DNA from: Cyclobacteriaceae bacterium
Lineage (GTDB): Bacteria > Bacteroidota > Bacteroidia > Cytophagales > Cyclobacteriaceae
Length of the DNA stretch: 64,000 nucleotides
NCBI GenBank assembly: GCA_015488485.1
Contig: WFNR01000011.1
Coordinates: 1-64,000 of the forward strand
Direction: 5' to 3'
Below are positions 33,630 through 44,656 of the stretch, in pieces. The position numbers and the translations under genes were made by a program. The notes below the pieces were generated by a model. The model saw nothing but the letters and a program-made list of their open reading frames with translations. It was not told the origin of the DNA and made no database searches. The stretch's first letter is position 1; every line of letters begins with the position of its first letter.

Positions 33630-35294
33630 TCAGGCTTCGCGCAGCTTTCTGCGCAGTATTTTACCTACATTCGATTTGGGCAGTTCATCCTTAAATTCGA
33701 TGTACTTAGGCCGCTTGTAATTGGTCAGGTTTTCTTTGCAGTACTCTATAATTTCCTGCTCTGTCAGGGAATCGTCCTTTTTCACGATGTAGGCTTTCAC
33801 CGCTTCGGTGGTACGCTCATCAGGCACCCCGATTACCGCCACTTCCAGCACTTTATCATGGCTGGCGATTACATCCTCCACCTCATTGGGGTACACATTA
33901 AAGCCCGATACCAGGATCATATCTTTCTTACGGTCCACAATCTTGAAAAACCCTTCATTGTCCATAATACCGATATCTCCGGTGCGGAAGAAAGAACCGA
34001 AAAACACTTTTTCCGTCTCGGCCGGGCGCTGCCAGTAGCCTTTCATCACCTGCGGGCCTTCTACGCATATTTCACCACGCTCCCCTACCGGCACTTCCTT
34101 GCCATCATCGTCCATTACCTTTACTACTGTGCTCGGGGCCGGCAGACCGATGGTACCCTTGCGGGCGGTACCATCCAGCGGATTGCAGGTTACCAGCGGT
34201 GAGGTTTCACTCAGCCCATAGCCTTCGGCCAGTTGCTTGCCGGTAACCTCCTGCCACAGATCGGCTACAAAGCTTTGAACCGCCATACCACCACCAATGG
34301 TGTATTTAAGGCGTGAGAAATCCACTTTGCGAAACTCGGGGTTGTTAAGCAACCCGACAAACAGCGTATTTACAGCCGTAAATACGGTCATTTTTACTTT
34401 TTTCAACTCCTTGATAAAGCCCGGTATATCGCGCGGATTGGTAATCAACAGGTTGTTGGCACCCAGGTGAAACATCAGCAAACAATTGACCGTGAGGGCA
34501 AAAATATGATACAGCGGCAGTGCCGTAACCACCAATTCCTTGCCCGGGTCGGTATCCAGAAACCACTCATCTGCCTGTAAGATATTGGCTACAATATTGC
34601 GGTGCGTCAGGGTAGCGCCTTTCGATACGCCCGTAGTACCGCCCGTATATTGCAGGAAGGCAATGTCCTCGTGCGTGAGTTTTACAGGTGTGAACTCATG
34701 GCGCTCGCCTTCCTGCAAGGCTTGCAGAAAGGTAGCATTCACCGGCAAATTATAGGCCGGTACCATTTTCTTGATGTACTTGACCACAAAATTGACCAGT
34801 ATGCGCTTAAAACCACCAAGCATATCACCCAGTTCGGTGGTGATAATGGTTTTAATCGGGGTGTCGGCCAGTATCTCTTCCAGATTGTGGGCAAAATTGG
34901 CCACAATCACAATGGCCACCGCCCCGGAATCCTTAAACTGATGCTGCATCTCGCGCGGGGTATAGAGCGGGTTGGTGTTTACCACCACCAGACCGGCCCG
35001 CAGCGCTCCGAACAGAGCAATAGGGTACTGCAGCAGGTTGGGCATCTGGATGGCAATACGATCGCCTTTTTTCAGGCCGGCTACATTTACCAGATAAGAG
35101 GCAAACTGCCGCGAATATTTGTCGATATCACCATAGGTGAGTTTAGCGCCCATATTTTCAAAAGCAGGATAATCCTTAAAGCGCTCCATGCTCTCCTCCA
35201 GGATCTCCACGATCGAGTTATATCTGTTGGGGTCTATTTCATGGGCAACGCCCTCAGGATATTGGGCAAACCAGGGATAAGGTTGTTTCAGCAT
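33630..35294 (-). CDS. Long-chain fatty acid-CoA ligase (FadD type)
   Basis: The 554-residue ANL-superfamily enzyme activates fatty acids with ATP and CoA. Core motifs are present: the P-loop QYTGGTTGVSKGATLTHRN, GYGLSETSP, FRTGDIGIMDNEG, VDRKKDMILVSGFNVYPNEVE and the C-terminal lysine in KSNVGKILRRKL. It starts with WFAQYPEGVAHEIDPNRY as in FadD. The gene is divergent from pcm. Confidence 0.95.
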   Translation of the reverse strand: MLKQPYPWFAQYPEGVAHEIDPNRYNSIVEILEESMERFKDYPAFENMGAKLTYGDIDKYSRQFASYLVNVAGLKKGDRIAIQMPNLLQYPIALFGALRAGLVVVNTNPLYTPREMQHQFKDSGAVAIVIVANFAHNLEEILADTPIKTIITTELGDMLGGFKRILVNFVVKYIKKMVPAYNLPVNATFLQALQEGERHEFTPVKLTHEDIAFLQYTGGTTGVSKGATLTHRNIVANILQADEWFLDTDPGKELVVTALPLYHIFALTVNCLLMFHLGANNLLITNPRDIPGFIKELKKVKMTVFTAVNTLFVGLLNNPEFRKVDFSRLKYTIGGGMAVQSFVADLWQEVTGKQLAEGYGLSETSPLVTCNPLDGTARKGTIGLPAPSTVVKVMDDDGKEVPVGERGEICVEGPQVMKGYWQRPAETEKVFFGSFFRTGDIGIMDNEGFFKIVDRKKDMILVSGFNVYPNEVEDVIASHDKVLEVAVIGVPDERTTEAVKAYIVKKDDSLTEQEIIEYCKENLTNYKRPKYIEFKDELPKSNVGKILRRKLREA

Positions 35295-35389
35295 AGGTTA
35301 AAAATGGTTGGTTCGAGTTGCTAAAAATAAATAAGAATTCTTTACCTGAAAAATAGCAGGGCAAAAATTTACCGGCAACAGACCCTCCG

Positions 35390-35421
35390 TTTGTAAATCC
35401 TGGCGCCAGCCTCTATCTTCG
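35390..35421 (+). promoter_or_regulatory. Probable promoter of pcm
   Basis: TTTG at 35390-35393, a 20-bp spacer and TATCTTCG at 35414-35421 (one mismatch from TAnnTTTG) form a good Bacteroidota promoter. It ends 7 bp before the pcm ATG, so the leader would be very short. Confidence 0.5.
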
Positions 35422-35428
35422 CTGCCAG

Positions 35429-36076
35429 ATGGAAGACAGTTATAAACACCGCGGCCTGAGGCGCAAGCTCATCAATACCATTCGCAGCAAAGGTATCCAT
35501 GACGAGGCCGTGCTGACGGCCATGAACAAGGTGCCGCGCCATTTTTTCTTCGACAACGCTTTTTTGGAGCATGCCTATCAGGATAAGGCTTTTCCCATTG
35601 GCCAGGGACAGACCATTTCGCAGCCCTATACGGTAGCTTTTCAAACGATGCTGCTGGCAGTAAAGCCGGGCGACAAGGTGCTGGAGATCGGTACCGGCTC
35701 GGGCTACCAGGCCTGCATACTGCTGGAGCTGGTGGCTGAGGTTTATACCATTGAGTACAATAAGGTATTGTACGAGAAAACCCGCAAATTTCTACCCAAA
35801 ATAGGCTACAAACCGCATTTCAAACACGGTGACGGCTCATTGGGATGGCCTGAGCACGCCCCCTATGACGGCATTGTGGTAACTGCAGGCGCTCCGGCCG
35901 TGCCCGAGGCGCTTAAACAGCAACTGGCTATAGGTGGCCGCCTGGTAATACCGGTAGGCAGCACCGACCGCCAGCGTATGGTGCGTATAACACGTACCGC
36001 AGAAAATGAATACCAAACCAGGGAGTATGATTACTTTGCTTTTGTACCTTTGCTGGGCAAACAAGGGTGGAAATAA
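35429..36076 (+). CDS. pcm: Protein-L-isoaspartate O-methyltransferase
   Basis: The 215-residue SAM-dependent enzyme methylates isoaspartyl residues in damaged proteins and starts their repair. It has the PCMT N-terminus (VLTAMNKVPRHFFFDNAFLEHAYQD), the GQGQTISQPYTVAFQT segment, SAM motif I VLEIGTGSGYQACIL, and PYDGIVVTAGAPAVPEAL. It opens a three-gene plus-strand cluster with a thioesterase 6 bp downstream and an unknown gene. Confidence 0.95.
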   Translation: MEDSYKHRGLRRKLINTIRSKGIHDEAVLTAMNKVPRHFFFDNAFLEHAYQDKAFPIGQGQTISQPYTVAFQTMLLAVKPGDKVLEIGTGSGYQACILLELVAEVYTIEYNKVLYEKTRKFLPKIGYKPHFKHGDGSLGWPEHAPYDGIVVTAGAPAVPEALKQQLAIGGRLVIPVGSTDRQRMVRITRTAENEYQTREYDYFAFVPLLGKQGWK

Positions 36077-36082
36077 ACAGCT

Positions 36083-36613
36083 ATGGCACACAAAAAAAAG
36101 TATGTACGTGAGTCGAAGGTAACCATGACCGAATTGGTATTGCCCAACGACACCAATACCCTGCACAACCTGATGGGTGGGCGCCTGATGCATTGGATGG
36201 ACATTGCCTCGGCAATCTGTGCCCAGAAACACTCCAACCGCATCGTGGTTACCGCTTCGGTTGACAATATCTCTTTTCAGAAACCGATTAGCCTGGGTGA
36301 TGTAGTTACGTTGCAGGCTCAGATAACGCGGGCCTTTAACTCTTCGATGGAAATCTTTGTTAAAGTGAAATCGGAGGATGTGCCGGGTGGCACCAGCGAG
36401 GTTACCCATAGCGCTTTCTTTACCTTCGTGGCGGTAGATCAGGGCGGCCGCCCGATTGATGTGCCCGAGGTGGTGCCGGAAACAGAGGAAGAAAAGGAAC
36501 TCTTTGCCGGTGCCCTGCGTAGGCGCCAGTTACGCCTGGTACTGGCCAAACGCATGAAACCGGCTGATGCCAACGAACTCAAGGCTTTGTTTTTTGACAA
36601 CGACCATGAATAA
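36083..36613 (+). CDS. Acyl-CoA thioesterase (hotdog fold)
   Basis: The 176-residue protein has a 4HBT hotdog domain with VTMTELVLPNDTNTLHNLMGGRLMHWMDIASAICA and DNISFQKPISLGDVVTL, like cytosolic acyl-CoA hydrolases. It is a distant paralogue of the protein at 25992-26540. The C-terminal acidic helix is followed by ANELKALFFDNDHE, whose codons overlap the next gene by 8 bp. Confidence 0.92.
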   Translation: MAHKKKYVRESKVTMTELVLPNDTNTLHNLMGGRLMHWMDIASAICAQKHSNRIVVTASVDNISFQKPISLGDVVTLQAQITRAFNSSMEIFVKVKSEDVPGGTSEVTHSAFFTFVAVDQGGRPIDVPEVVPETEEEKELFAGALRRRQLRLVLAKRMKPADANELKALFFDNDHE

Positions 36614-37058
36614 TTCACCTGCCGGTAAATTGCATTTCCTGTTTAACGAAACACTCTATGTGTTGCCCGAACATGGTGAGTCTCACCCTGGCGAGGGGCC
36701 TGCTTACAAAGGGCAAAATAAAAAAGGTGTCCTCATCGCCAATTACGACAGAGGGGCGCATCCGATCAAGGCATTGGAAGAAGAATTTATCTTCAAAGGC
36801 CTGCACCGCCTCAATATCAACCTGGATGATGTGGTAATCATAAACCCTGCTGACTGGCAGGCAGAGGCCATCGACCAGCAGTTTCCGCATCGTGTCAAAC
36901 TGGTTTTTCAGGCTGATGGACCCACAGAAGGCCAGCGCTACCAGCCGCAGCAAGCCGGAGACCTCACCACCTTATACTGCCATACCATACAAGAGATAAT
37001 GGGCAGCCAGGAGCTAAAAAAGCTATTCTGGCAAGGACTCAAAGCCCTGTGGGCTTAA
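36606..37058 (+). CDS. Conserved-looking protein of unknown function
   Basis: The 150-residue product is not assigned. The ATG at 36606 overlaps the thioesterase stop by 8 bp and gives the N-terminus MNNSPAGKLHFLFNETLYVLP; a longer ORF from 36567 is less likely. The middle segment (KKGVLIANYDRG, then FKGLHRLNINLDDVVIINPADW) is arranged like a Rossmann-type beta-alpha-beta element and recalls, only loosely, the DNA polymerase III psi subunit. It is translationally coupled to the thioesterase. Confidence 0.75.
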   Translation: MNNSPAGKLHFLFNETLYVLPEHGESHPGEGPAYKGQNKKGVLIANYDRGAHPIKALEEEFIFKGLHRLNINLDDVVIINPADWQAEAIDQQFPHRVKLVFQADGPTEGQRYQPQQAGDLTTLYCHTIQEIMGSQELKKLFWQGLKALWA

Positions 37059-37112
37059 GCGCCTATAAATTCTCATAGTGGGCTATTGCTGAATAAAATC
37101 GGGCAAAAGGCA

Positions 37113-39335
37113 TCATGTTTTTTTCTTCCATGGCCAGCGTATGCCGGTCTTTTTGGGCCGTTGGTTTTCTTTCTTGTCTTTCTTAAAAATGTCTTTTAAG
37201 CGAAACCCCGGTTTAAACGGTTCGCAGTCCAGTTCGGCCTGCCACTTAGCGGGCAGGGCAGTAAAGCGCTCCCTGGTAATGGCAGCAGTGGCCGGGTCGG
37301 CAGTTAATCTCTGATAAAAACCGGCAAATACTGGCAGCGCCATGGTGGCCCCCTGCCCCAGCCTGGTATCGGTAAAGCTGATCTGCGGATACACCCCACC
37401 CACCCAGGTGGCTGCCACCAGACCGGGCGTAATAGCTACAAACCAACCGTCAGCATTATTTTGGGTGGTACCGGTTTTACCGCCAATCGCACCGCGCAAG
37501 CCATAGCGGCTGCGTATAGCACGGCCGGTACCGCCCTCAACCACTTGCTGCAGCATATAGGTGAGCATGGCAGCCGTGCGCTCGGTTATCACACGCTGCG
37601 GCTCAGGGGATTGATGCTCATAAATCACCCGGCCGTCTGACGTGGTTATTTTCTCAATGGTATAAGGCTCTATGTGGTAGCCACCGTTCACAAAAGCAGC
37701 ATAGGCGGTGGCCATCTCCAAAGGTGAAATAGCCGCAGTACCCAAAGCGATGGACGGCACGGCCGGGATGTCCGCCCGGATACCCAGGCGGTGTGCCAGG
37801 TCAATAGTATTTTCCAGGCCGGCATCCTGCAGCACTTTTACCGATACAGTATTGACCGAATGCTGCAACGCGCCTGTCAGGGAGTAGCGCCCTTCATAGG
37901 CATCATCGTCATTGGCCGGTCGCCAGGCATTCTCTTCCACCCGGTAGGTCTTTTGTTTGGTTTTATAATAGCGGCATGGTGGCACCCCGTTTTCAAGTGC
38001 CGCAGCATAGACAATGGGCTTAAAAGTAGAGCCCACCTGGCGCCTGGCATGATAATCTACATGATCGTAAGGGAAGAACCGGTAATTGATACCCCCTACC
38101 CAAACCCTGACTGCCCCGCTGCGTGGCGCCAACACTACCATGCCGGCCTGCAATATTTTCAGGTAATATTTAAGCGAATCCACCGGGCTCATCAGGCGTG
38201 TCACCGCACTATCGGGAGTATAGGCATACATTTTACGTGGGGTATTCAATTCTGCGGCTGAGCGTCCTTTTGCCGCCCGTCCCAGCTCACGCGCCAATAA
38301 TGAGGCATGCCGTTGCCAGAGCTGACGATCGCGCCAGTGCTTGTCAAACAAGGCCTGCAGTTGCTTCATGTGGCTATGCAGGGCAGCTTCGGCATGTTGC
38401 TGCATGGTTAGGTTGAGCGTGGTATGGACAACCAGGCCATCGGTCTGCAGGTTGTAGGTAGTATGGTGCTGGCGGTTGTATTGCTGCACCAGGGCGGTAG
38501 CCTGTTTTTTAACACGAGCCATAAAATAAGCTGCCGGCTGCTCCGGAGCCGGTTTGTAAGTCAACACCAACGGACGGGCGGCCAACTGACGCACAGTGGC
38601 CGTATCTAGCACGCCTGCTTCTTGCAGGCGTTGCAGCACCACGTTGCGCCTGCGCCTGGCCGCAGCCGGATGCAATACCGGGTTATAGGCCGTAGTGGCC
38701 TTAAGCATACCTACCAGGGTGGCTGCTTCCAGGGTATCCAGCCGCACGGCCGGTTTGCCGAAGTAGCGCTGGGCGGCCGACTCCACCCCGTAGATATCAA
38801 AGCCAAACGATACGGTATTCAGATAAAGAGTCAGGAGTTCTTCTTTGCTGTAGAGCCTTTCGAGACGATAGGCAGTAATGGCTTCACGGGTTTTGTTGAT
38901 GGGGTAATAAAAAAAACTATAGGGCTGCCTCGGAAAGAGATTTTTGGCCAGTTGCAAGGTAAGGGTACTACCGCCACCGGCTGCTTTTTGTTGCAGCAAT
39001 ACCGATTTCACCGCCACCCGCAGCAGACTACGCCAGTCTATACCCCGATGCTGATAAAAGCGCTTGTCTTCGGTGGCCACCAGCGCCTGTACCAGCACCG
39101 GTGCCACCTCTTCGCGGGAAACGGGCGTGCGATCGTAGCGGTATATTCTGCCAATCAGACGATTGCGGCTATCCAACACACGGGTAGCTGCCGGAGCAGT
39201 AAGGTGCTGCAACTCCTGAGTATCCGGTAAGGGCCCGAAAAAGCCATGATAAACCAGCGCAAAAAACATTGCTGCCAGCAACAGGGCTACCGACAACATC
39301 GCCCCGGCAATTCTTACAAGTCGTTTTTTCCACAT
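37113..39335 (-). CDS. Penicillin-binding protein 1A (bifunctional peptidoglycan synthase)
   Basis: The 740-residue class A PBP polymerises and crosslinks peptidoglycan outside the inner membrane. It has an N-terminal membrane anchor, a GT51 domain (ALVATEDKRFYQHRGIDW; GGSTLTLQLAKNLF) and a transpeptidase domain with S436-T-F-K439, SVN (in LQHSVNTVSVKV) and K620-T-G-T. The C-terminus is a lysine-rich tail (KKDKKENQRPKKTG). The gene stands alone on the minus strand, divergent from the lipoprotein gene. Confidence 0.95.
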   Translation of the reverse strand: MWKKRLVRIAGAMLSVALLLAAMFFALVYHGFFGPLPDTQELQHLTAPAATRVLDSRNRLIGRIYRYDRTPVSREEVAPVLVQALVATEDKRFYQHRGIDWRSLLRVAVKSVLLQQKAAGGGSTLTLQLAKNLFPRQPYSFFYYPINKTREAITAYRLERLYSKEELLTLYLNTVSFGFDIYGVESAAQRYFGKPAVRLDTLEAATLVGMLKATTAYNPVLHPAAARRRRNVVLQRLQEAGVLDTATVRQLAARPLVLTYKPAPEQPAAYFMARVKKQATALVQQYNRQHHTTYNLQTDGLVVHTTLNLTMQQHAEAALHSHMKQLQALFDKHWRDRQLWQRHASLLARELGRAAKGRSAAELNTPRKMYAYTPDSAVTRLMSPVDSLKYYLKILQAGMVVLAPRSGAVRVWVGGINYRFFPYDHVDYHARRQVGSTFKPIVYAAALENGVPPCRYYKTKQKTYRVEENAWRPANDDDAYEGRYSLTGALQHSVNTVSVKVLQDAGLENTIDLAHRLGIRADIPAVPSIALGTAAISPLEMATAYAAFVNGGYHIEPYTIEKITTSDGRVIYEHQSPEPQRVITERTAAMLTYMLQQVVEGGTGRAIRSRYGLRGAIGGKTGTTQNNADGWFVAITPGLVAATWVGGVYPQISFTDTRLGQGATMALPVFAGFYQRLTADPATAAITRERFTALPAKWQAELDCEPFKPGFRLKDIFKKDKKENQRPKKTGIRWPWKKKT

Positions 39336-39489
39336 AAAACCGCCCGCAATTAAGCCGCTAAAATAACGTGTACCTTGGCATTATATTGGTATGCTCCGAT
39401 AAGTTTCTCCTCATATTTTAAGCAAGCCTGGCAGGCTTTTTGTGAGTTAATTTTATATCTTTCGGACTTAACAATTAATCCAGAAAATT

Positions 39490-40092
39490 ATGCGTCCACT
39501 GCTCCCACTCATTGCTTTTTTATTATTGTTTGCCGGCAGTTGTAAAACCACTTTCGATCCGGCCCTGCTGCAACCTACCCAGGCTGCGGTTGAGCCTCGT
39601 TTGCCCAGGCTGGAAATTCAGGATCGGGGTACCGAAGTCAGTTATGCTACAATAAATAACCTGACGGTAAATGGCAAAATGTTTACCTTGCTGGATCGTG
39701 AACTGCCGAATATCTGCGAGCAGCGAGGTGAAAAGGAAGGCACCATTGAATCGGTGATCACCATTCTTGAATCGAATATGACCAACAAGGCCTTGTTTGT
39801 ATTCTCAACCTTAACCCTTTATACCATCAATTTGCTGGGAGCACCGATGTTTACGGTAGATTACCAAATGGAGATAGTCTTTAATATCAGGAATACAGCC
39901 GGTGACAAAATCTGGAGTAAAACATACTACCGGGAACAAAGGCACACCTACGGGATTTACTATGGCCTGGGTAAGCGAGATGACGCAATTTATCTGACCA
40001 TGTACCGGGATATGCTGAGCGAATTAAAGCAGGATCTGCAACGAGACAACCGGCAGATAAGAGAAGAGCTGACCAGGCAGACCGGAGTCTGA
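39490..40092 (+). CDS. Hypothetical lipoprotein
   Basis: The 200-residue protein has a lipoprotein signal (LIAFLLLFAGSC, C19 lipidated) and a mixed alpha/beta domain without recognisable family motifs. It has a hydrophobic stretch (LFVFSTLTLYTINLLGAPMF) in the middle and a charged C-terminal helix. Preceding it is a near-consensus -7 box (TATCTTTC, 39457-39464). It directly adjoins the repeat block that borders the Calvin cycle operon. Confidence 0.75.
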   Translation: MRPLLPLIAFLLLFAGSCKTTFDPALLQPTQAAVEPRLPRLEIQDRGTEVSYATINNLTVNGKMFTLLDRELPNICEQRGEKEGTIESVITILESNMTNKALFVFSTLTLYTINLLGAPMFTVDYQMEIVFNIRNTAGDKIWSKTYYREQRHTYGIYYGLGKRDDAIYLTMYRDMLSELKQDLQRDNRQIREELTRQTGV

Positions 40093-40794
40093 GGGGAAAT
40101 GACGGAAGTCGGACAAAATTTAAAGTCTGCAATCATCAATCTGCCATCATAAATCTTAACCGCAGAGGGTGCAGAGCGATAATGCGGGAACGCATAAAAG
40201 CGGAAAAGCGCTGGGCTTCCCCTTCAGGGGATTGAGGGGGCGCGGTGGCCTGAGGACAGAGGGCTTAAGTCTGATGATTGGTAACCGAGAACAGATTTCA
40301 GATAAATTCTTAAATCTCCAATCATCAACTGCCATCATAAATCTTAACCGCAGAGGGCGCAAAGTGGGCTTGCCTTTGACAGACAACCGCAGAGGGCGCA
40401 AAGGATAATAAAACGCTCTGTGTAACTCTGTGCTACTTTGTGGAACTCTGTGGTACAACCCACCATAGAAAGCTATGGAAAAAAGGGTACAAGCGGGAAT
40501 ATGGTTTTTAGCCCGCCTGCTGTCGGGCAGGCTGGAAGCTCGAAGCCCGCCTTGACCAGGAAGACTGGTAGCGAGGTCTTCCCCTTTAGGGGGACGAGGG
40601 GGCGCAGGGGGCTTGATGACTGAGGTCAGAGGTCGCAAGAATGAGAGCGAATGATGCACTAATTCTAACTTCTTCAATTACAATCTGCCTTCTTAACCGC
40701 AGAGGGCGCAGAGCGATAATGCGGGAACGCATAAAAGCGGAAAAGCGCTGGGCTTCCCCTTCAGGGGATTGAGGGGGCGCGGTGGCTGAAGCCT
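40093..40794. repeat. Cluster of dispersed modular repeats beside the cbb operon
   Basis: No gene is supported here. At least three imperfect units related to those at 1-666 are present. Two of them share a 90-bp stretch (40160-40249 and 40697-40786, offset 537 bp) that differs at only one base that I can see. Shared words include CTTAACCGCAGAGGGCGC, CCCCTTCAGGGG (40219-40230, 40756-40767; TTT version at 40581-40592) followed by G runs, GCTCGAAGC and GATGACTGAGGT. The cluster lies between the lipoprotein gene and the terminator of the cbb operon. Confidence 0.85.
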
Positions 40795-40836
40795 GAAAAA
40801 GTAAAAAGTGCCGCAGCGCCTGAGCGCTACGACACT
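40795..40836 (-). terminator. Rho-independent terminator of the cbb operon
   Basis: Read on the minus strand, AGTGTCGTAGCGC and GCGCTGCGGCACT form a 13-bp stem with two G-U pairs and a TCAG loop, followed by TTTTTACTTTTT. It lies 46 bp after the prk stop codon and ends the operon just before the repeat cluster. Confidence 0.88.
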
Positions 40837-40881
40837 ACAACCTAAAAAATAAACCACCTTATTCTCAAAAAAATAACCTTT

Positions 40882-41766
40882 CTATGCAAAGCTGATACCC
40901 AGCAACCGCCTGATGATAGGGGTTACCAGTATCTCCATAGCCAGAAACATTTTGGGGCCCGGCACCACAATGGTATTTCTACGCGAAATAAAAGAGCCTT
41001 CGATCATGCCTTTCAAATACAGCAGGTCGATATCGTATTTCAGGATAAGCTCTTTTTTGATGCGGATTACCACCAGGCTTTCATCCATGGTTGGAATATC
41101 ACGGGCAATAAACGGGTTGGAGGTATCCACGGTAGGCACACGCTGAAAATTAATATGGGTGCGCGAAAACTGCGGAGTAATATAGTCCACATAGTCATGG
41201 ATACGCTGCTTGATGGCCTCCACCACCGCCTCGGTGCTATAGCCGCGTTTCTGGCGGTCGCGCTGGATTTTCTGTATCCACTCCAGGTTGATGATGGGTA
41301 CCACCCCAATCAGCAAGTCCACAAAGGGCGCCACCTCGGGCACACCTCCATGCAACCCCTCGTAAAACAGAATATCCGAATCTTCATTGATCTCTTCCCA
41401 GGGAGTGAAGGTGCCCGGCTTCTGCCCCCATTTTTCGGCTTCCTCTTCAGAATGCAAGTAGAATCTACGCTTCCCTTTGCCTGTTTCACGATAGGTCCTG
41501 AATAAGTTAGCCAATTCATCAAAAAGATTAGCCTCGGCACTGAAGTGACTCAGCCGCTTGCCCTTAGCAGCGTATTCTTCCACCTTCTTTTTCATCTCTT
41601 CGCGGTCGTACTTATGGAAGCTATCACCCTCAATCATAATGGCTTTGAGGCCTTCGCGCACAATCACATCGCCAAAGGCAGCTTTAACCGTGCTGGTGCC
41701 GGCTCCGGAAGAACCGGTAATGGCGATAACTGGATGGTGCCCAATGGCAGATGATTTAGGTCCCAT
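40882..41766 (-). CDS. prk: Phosphoribulokinase (bacterial class I type)
   Basis: It phosphorylates ribulose 5-phosphate to ribulose 1,5-bisphosphate, the RuBisCO substrate, and with RuBisCO defines the Calvin cycle. The 294-residue length and sequence fit the octameric proteobacterial-type enzyme. The P-loop is ITGSSGAGTST (residues 16-26), followed by IEGDSFHKYDREEM, FYEGLHGGVPE, and IQRDRQKRGYS. It is the last gene of the operon, 5 bp after cbbX, and is followed by a strong terminator. Confidence 0.97.
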   Translation of the reverse strand: MGPKSSAIGHHPVIAITGSSGAGTSTVKAAFGDVIVREGLKAIMIEGDSFHKYDREEMKKKVEEYAAKGKRLSHFSAEANLFDELANLFRTYRETGKGKRRFYLHSEEEAEKWGQKPGTFTPWEEINEDSDILFYEGLHGGVPEVAPFVDLLIGVVPIINLEWIQKIQRDRQKRGYSTEAVVEAIKQRIHDYVDYITPQFSRTHINFQRVPTVDTSNPFIARDIPTMDESLVVIRIKKELILKYDIDLLYLKGMIEGSFISRRNTIVVPGPKMFLAMEILVTPIIRRLLGISFA

Positions 41767-41771
41767 TTTTT

Positions 41772-42686
41772 CTATTCTTTTTGGTTGGTTGAATCGGTTG
41801 ATTTTAACACCCGGCTGGCAGCTATATCCTCCTCTATTACGGTACTGAGGTCATCTGCACTCAAATCACGGTTTTGTTTAAACAACCGGTTGGCTTGCCG
41901 CAAAATCGCCCTGTCGAGGGCATTGCGTATAGACCTGGCATTGGCAAAATGCGGTTGATTTCTACGTGCAGCAATGTATTTTTTCATAATCTGCTCGGCA
42001 CTTTTATCGAACCGGTAGTTTTGCTCTTCCAACATTTTACGGGCTATTTGTAGCAACTCATCATCTGTATAATCAGGAAAATCAATATGATGTGCAATGC
42101 GTGAGCGAAAGCCCGGGTTGGAGGTAAAAAACCTGTCCATCTTGTCGGCATAGCCGGCCAAAATCACCACCAGATCATCCCGGTTGTTTTCCATAATCTG
42201 CAATAGTATTTCTATGGCTTCCTGACCATAATCACGTTCATTATCCGGCCTGTACAGATAATAAGCCTCATCGATAAACAGCACTCCCCCCATGGCTTTT
42301 TTGATCATTTCCTTGGTTTTGGGAGCAGTATGGCCGATATACTGGCCTACCAGATCATCACGGGTTACACTTACCAGATGACCTTTACGCACATAGCCGA
42401 GCCGGTGCAGCAAGGCTGCCATACGCATGGCCACTGTGGTCTTGCCCGTACCGGGATTACCCGTAAAACTCATATGCAATGAAGGCTTGGCGGTGGTAAG
42501 CGCCATCTCTTCGCGCGCTTTATTGACCATCAACAGAGCTGCTATCTCCCTGATGCGGGTCTTAACCGGCTGCAAACCAATAAGGTCACGATCCAGCTCA
42601 TCGAGCACTTCCTTTACACCGGATTCCTCAAAGGCTTGCTGCAGGTTATAGCTTTCGGGTATCTTTTTGCTTTCTTCTTCCAACAT
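41772..42686 (-). CDS. cbbX: Red-type RuBisCO activase CbbX (AAA+ ATPase)
   Basis: CbbX is a hexameric AAA+ remodeller that frees inhibited red-type RuBisCO by pulling on the C-terminal tail of the large subunit. The 304-residue protein has Walker A G76-NPGTGK82-TT, the pore loop Y116-I-G, Walker B LFIDE140 and the sensor/arginine region [12 protein letters not shown] to [15 protein letters not shown]. The partner CbbL has the extended tail such an activase needs. It lies between cbbS and prk. Confidence 0.97.
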   Translation of the reverse strand: MLEEESKKIPESYNLQQAFEESGVKEVLDELDRDLIGLQPVKTRIREIAALLMVNKAREEMALTTAKPSLHMSFTGNPGTGKTTVAMRMAALLHRLGYVRKGHLVSVTRDDLVGQYIGHTAPKTKEMIKKAMGGVLFIDEAYYLYRPDNERDYGQEAIEILLQIMENNRDDLVVILAGYADKMDRFFTSNPGFRSRIAHHIDFPDYTDDELLQIARKMLEEQNYRFDKSAEQIMKKYIAARRNQPHFANARSIRNALDRAILRQANRLFKQNRDLSADDLSTVIEEDIAASRVLKSTDSTNQKE

Positions 42687-42715
42687 AATTTTTACAAGCT
42701 AATAGCTATGAATCA

Positions 42716-43138
42716 CTAATAACGCTCACCTGCCGGCTTATCGGTAGCGTAGCTATGGGTTGTATAGCGAATCTTTCTGTCATCAACCTCTTGGCGCTCC
42801 AGCCTGAAACCTTTTTCCTCACCTTTAGGCCGGTTTACAATAAAGGACAACCTGATAGATTCCCAACCATGCGAATTATCGAAAGCAGTAAGACGTATAT
42901 AATGATTGTCGCCATAAACTTTGCGGCATTCATTGAGTTCATACATCACACCTGCAGCATCTTTTACATCAAACATGGGCAGCCCCCACATTTCCCAGTA
43001 AGTATTGCGCGGATGCGGGTCATCGGTAAATTCCAGGTTCACGGCCCAACCGTTGTCTATACAATATTGTACTTGTTTGCTGATCTGCTCATCAGTGAGG
43101 TCGGGCAAGTATGAGAATGTTCCTTGTGTCAGTTTCAT
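42716..43138 (-). CDS. cbbS: RuBisCO small subunit, red form I
   Basis: The 140-residue protein starts [26 protein letters not shown] and contains [12 protein letters not shown] and [14 protein letters not shown], typical of red-type CbbS. The C-terminal extension ([20 protein letters not shown]) corresponds to the beta-hairpin that lines the central pore in red-type enzymes. It lies 40 bp after cbbL and 29 bp before cbbX. Confidence 0.97.
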   Translation of the reverse strand: MKLTQGTFSYLPDLTDEQISKQVQYCIDNGWAVNLEFTDDPHPRNTYWEMWGLPMFDVKDAAGVMYELNECRKVYGDNHYIRLTAFDNSHGWESIRLSFIVNRPKGEEKGFRLERQEVDDRKIRYTTHSYATDKPAGERY

Positions 43139-43178
43139 AATTTATCTTGTTTTATTTTATTGTTAATCAATTCTTTAA

Positions 43179-44651
<1,473 letters not shown>

Positions 44652-44656
44652 TTATT

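Noticed and set aside
39425-39441. Hairpin AAGCC/GGCTT followed by Ts as a terminator
   Set aside because: The stem is only 5 bp and no plus-strand gene ends upstream; the nearest gene there is on the other strand.
40156-40677. A 173-codon minus-strand ORF in the repeat cluster
   Set aside because: Its translation is made of the repeat words (proline- and leucine-rich) and lacks any family pattern.
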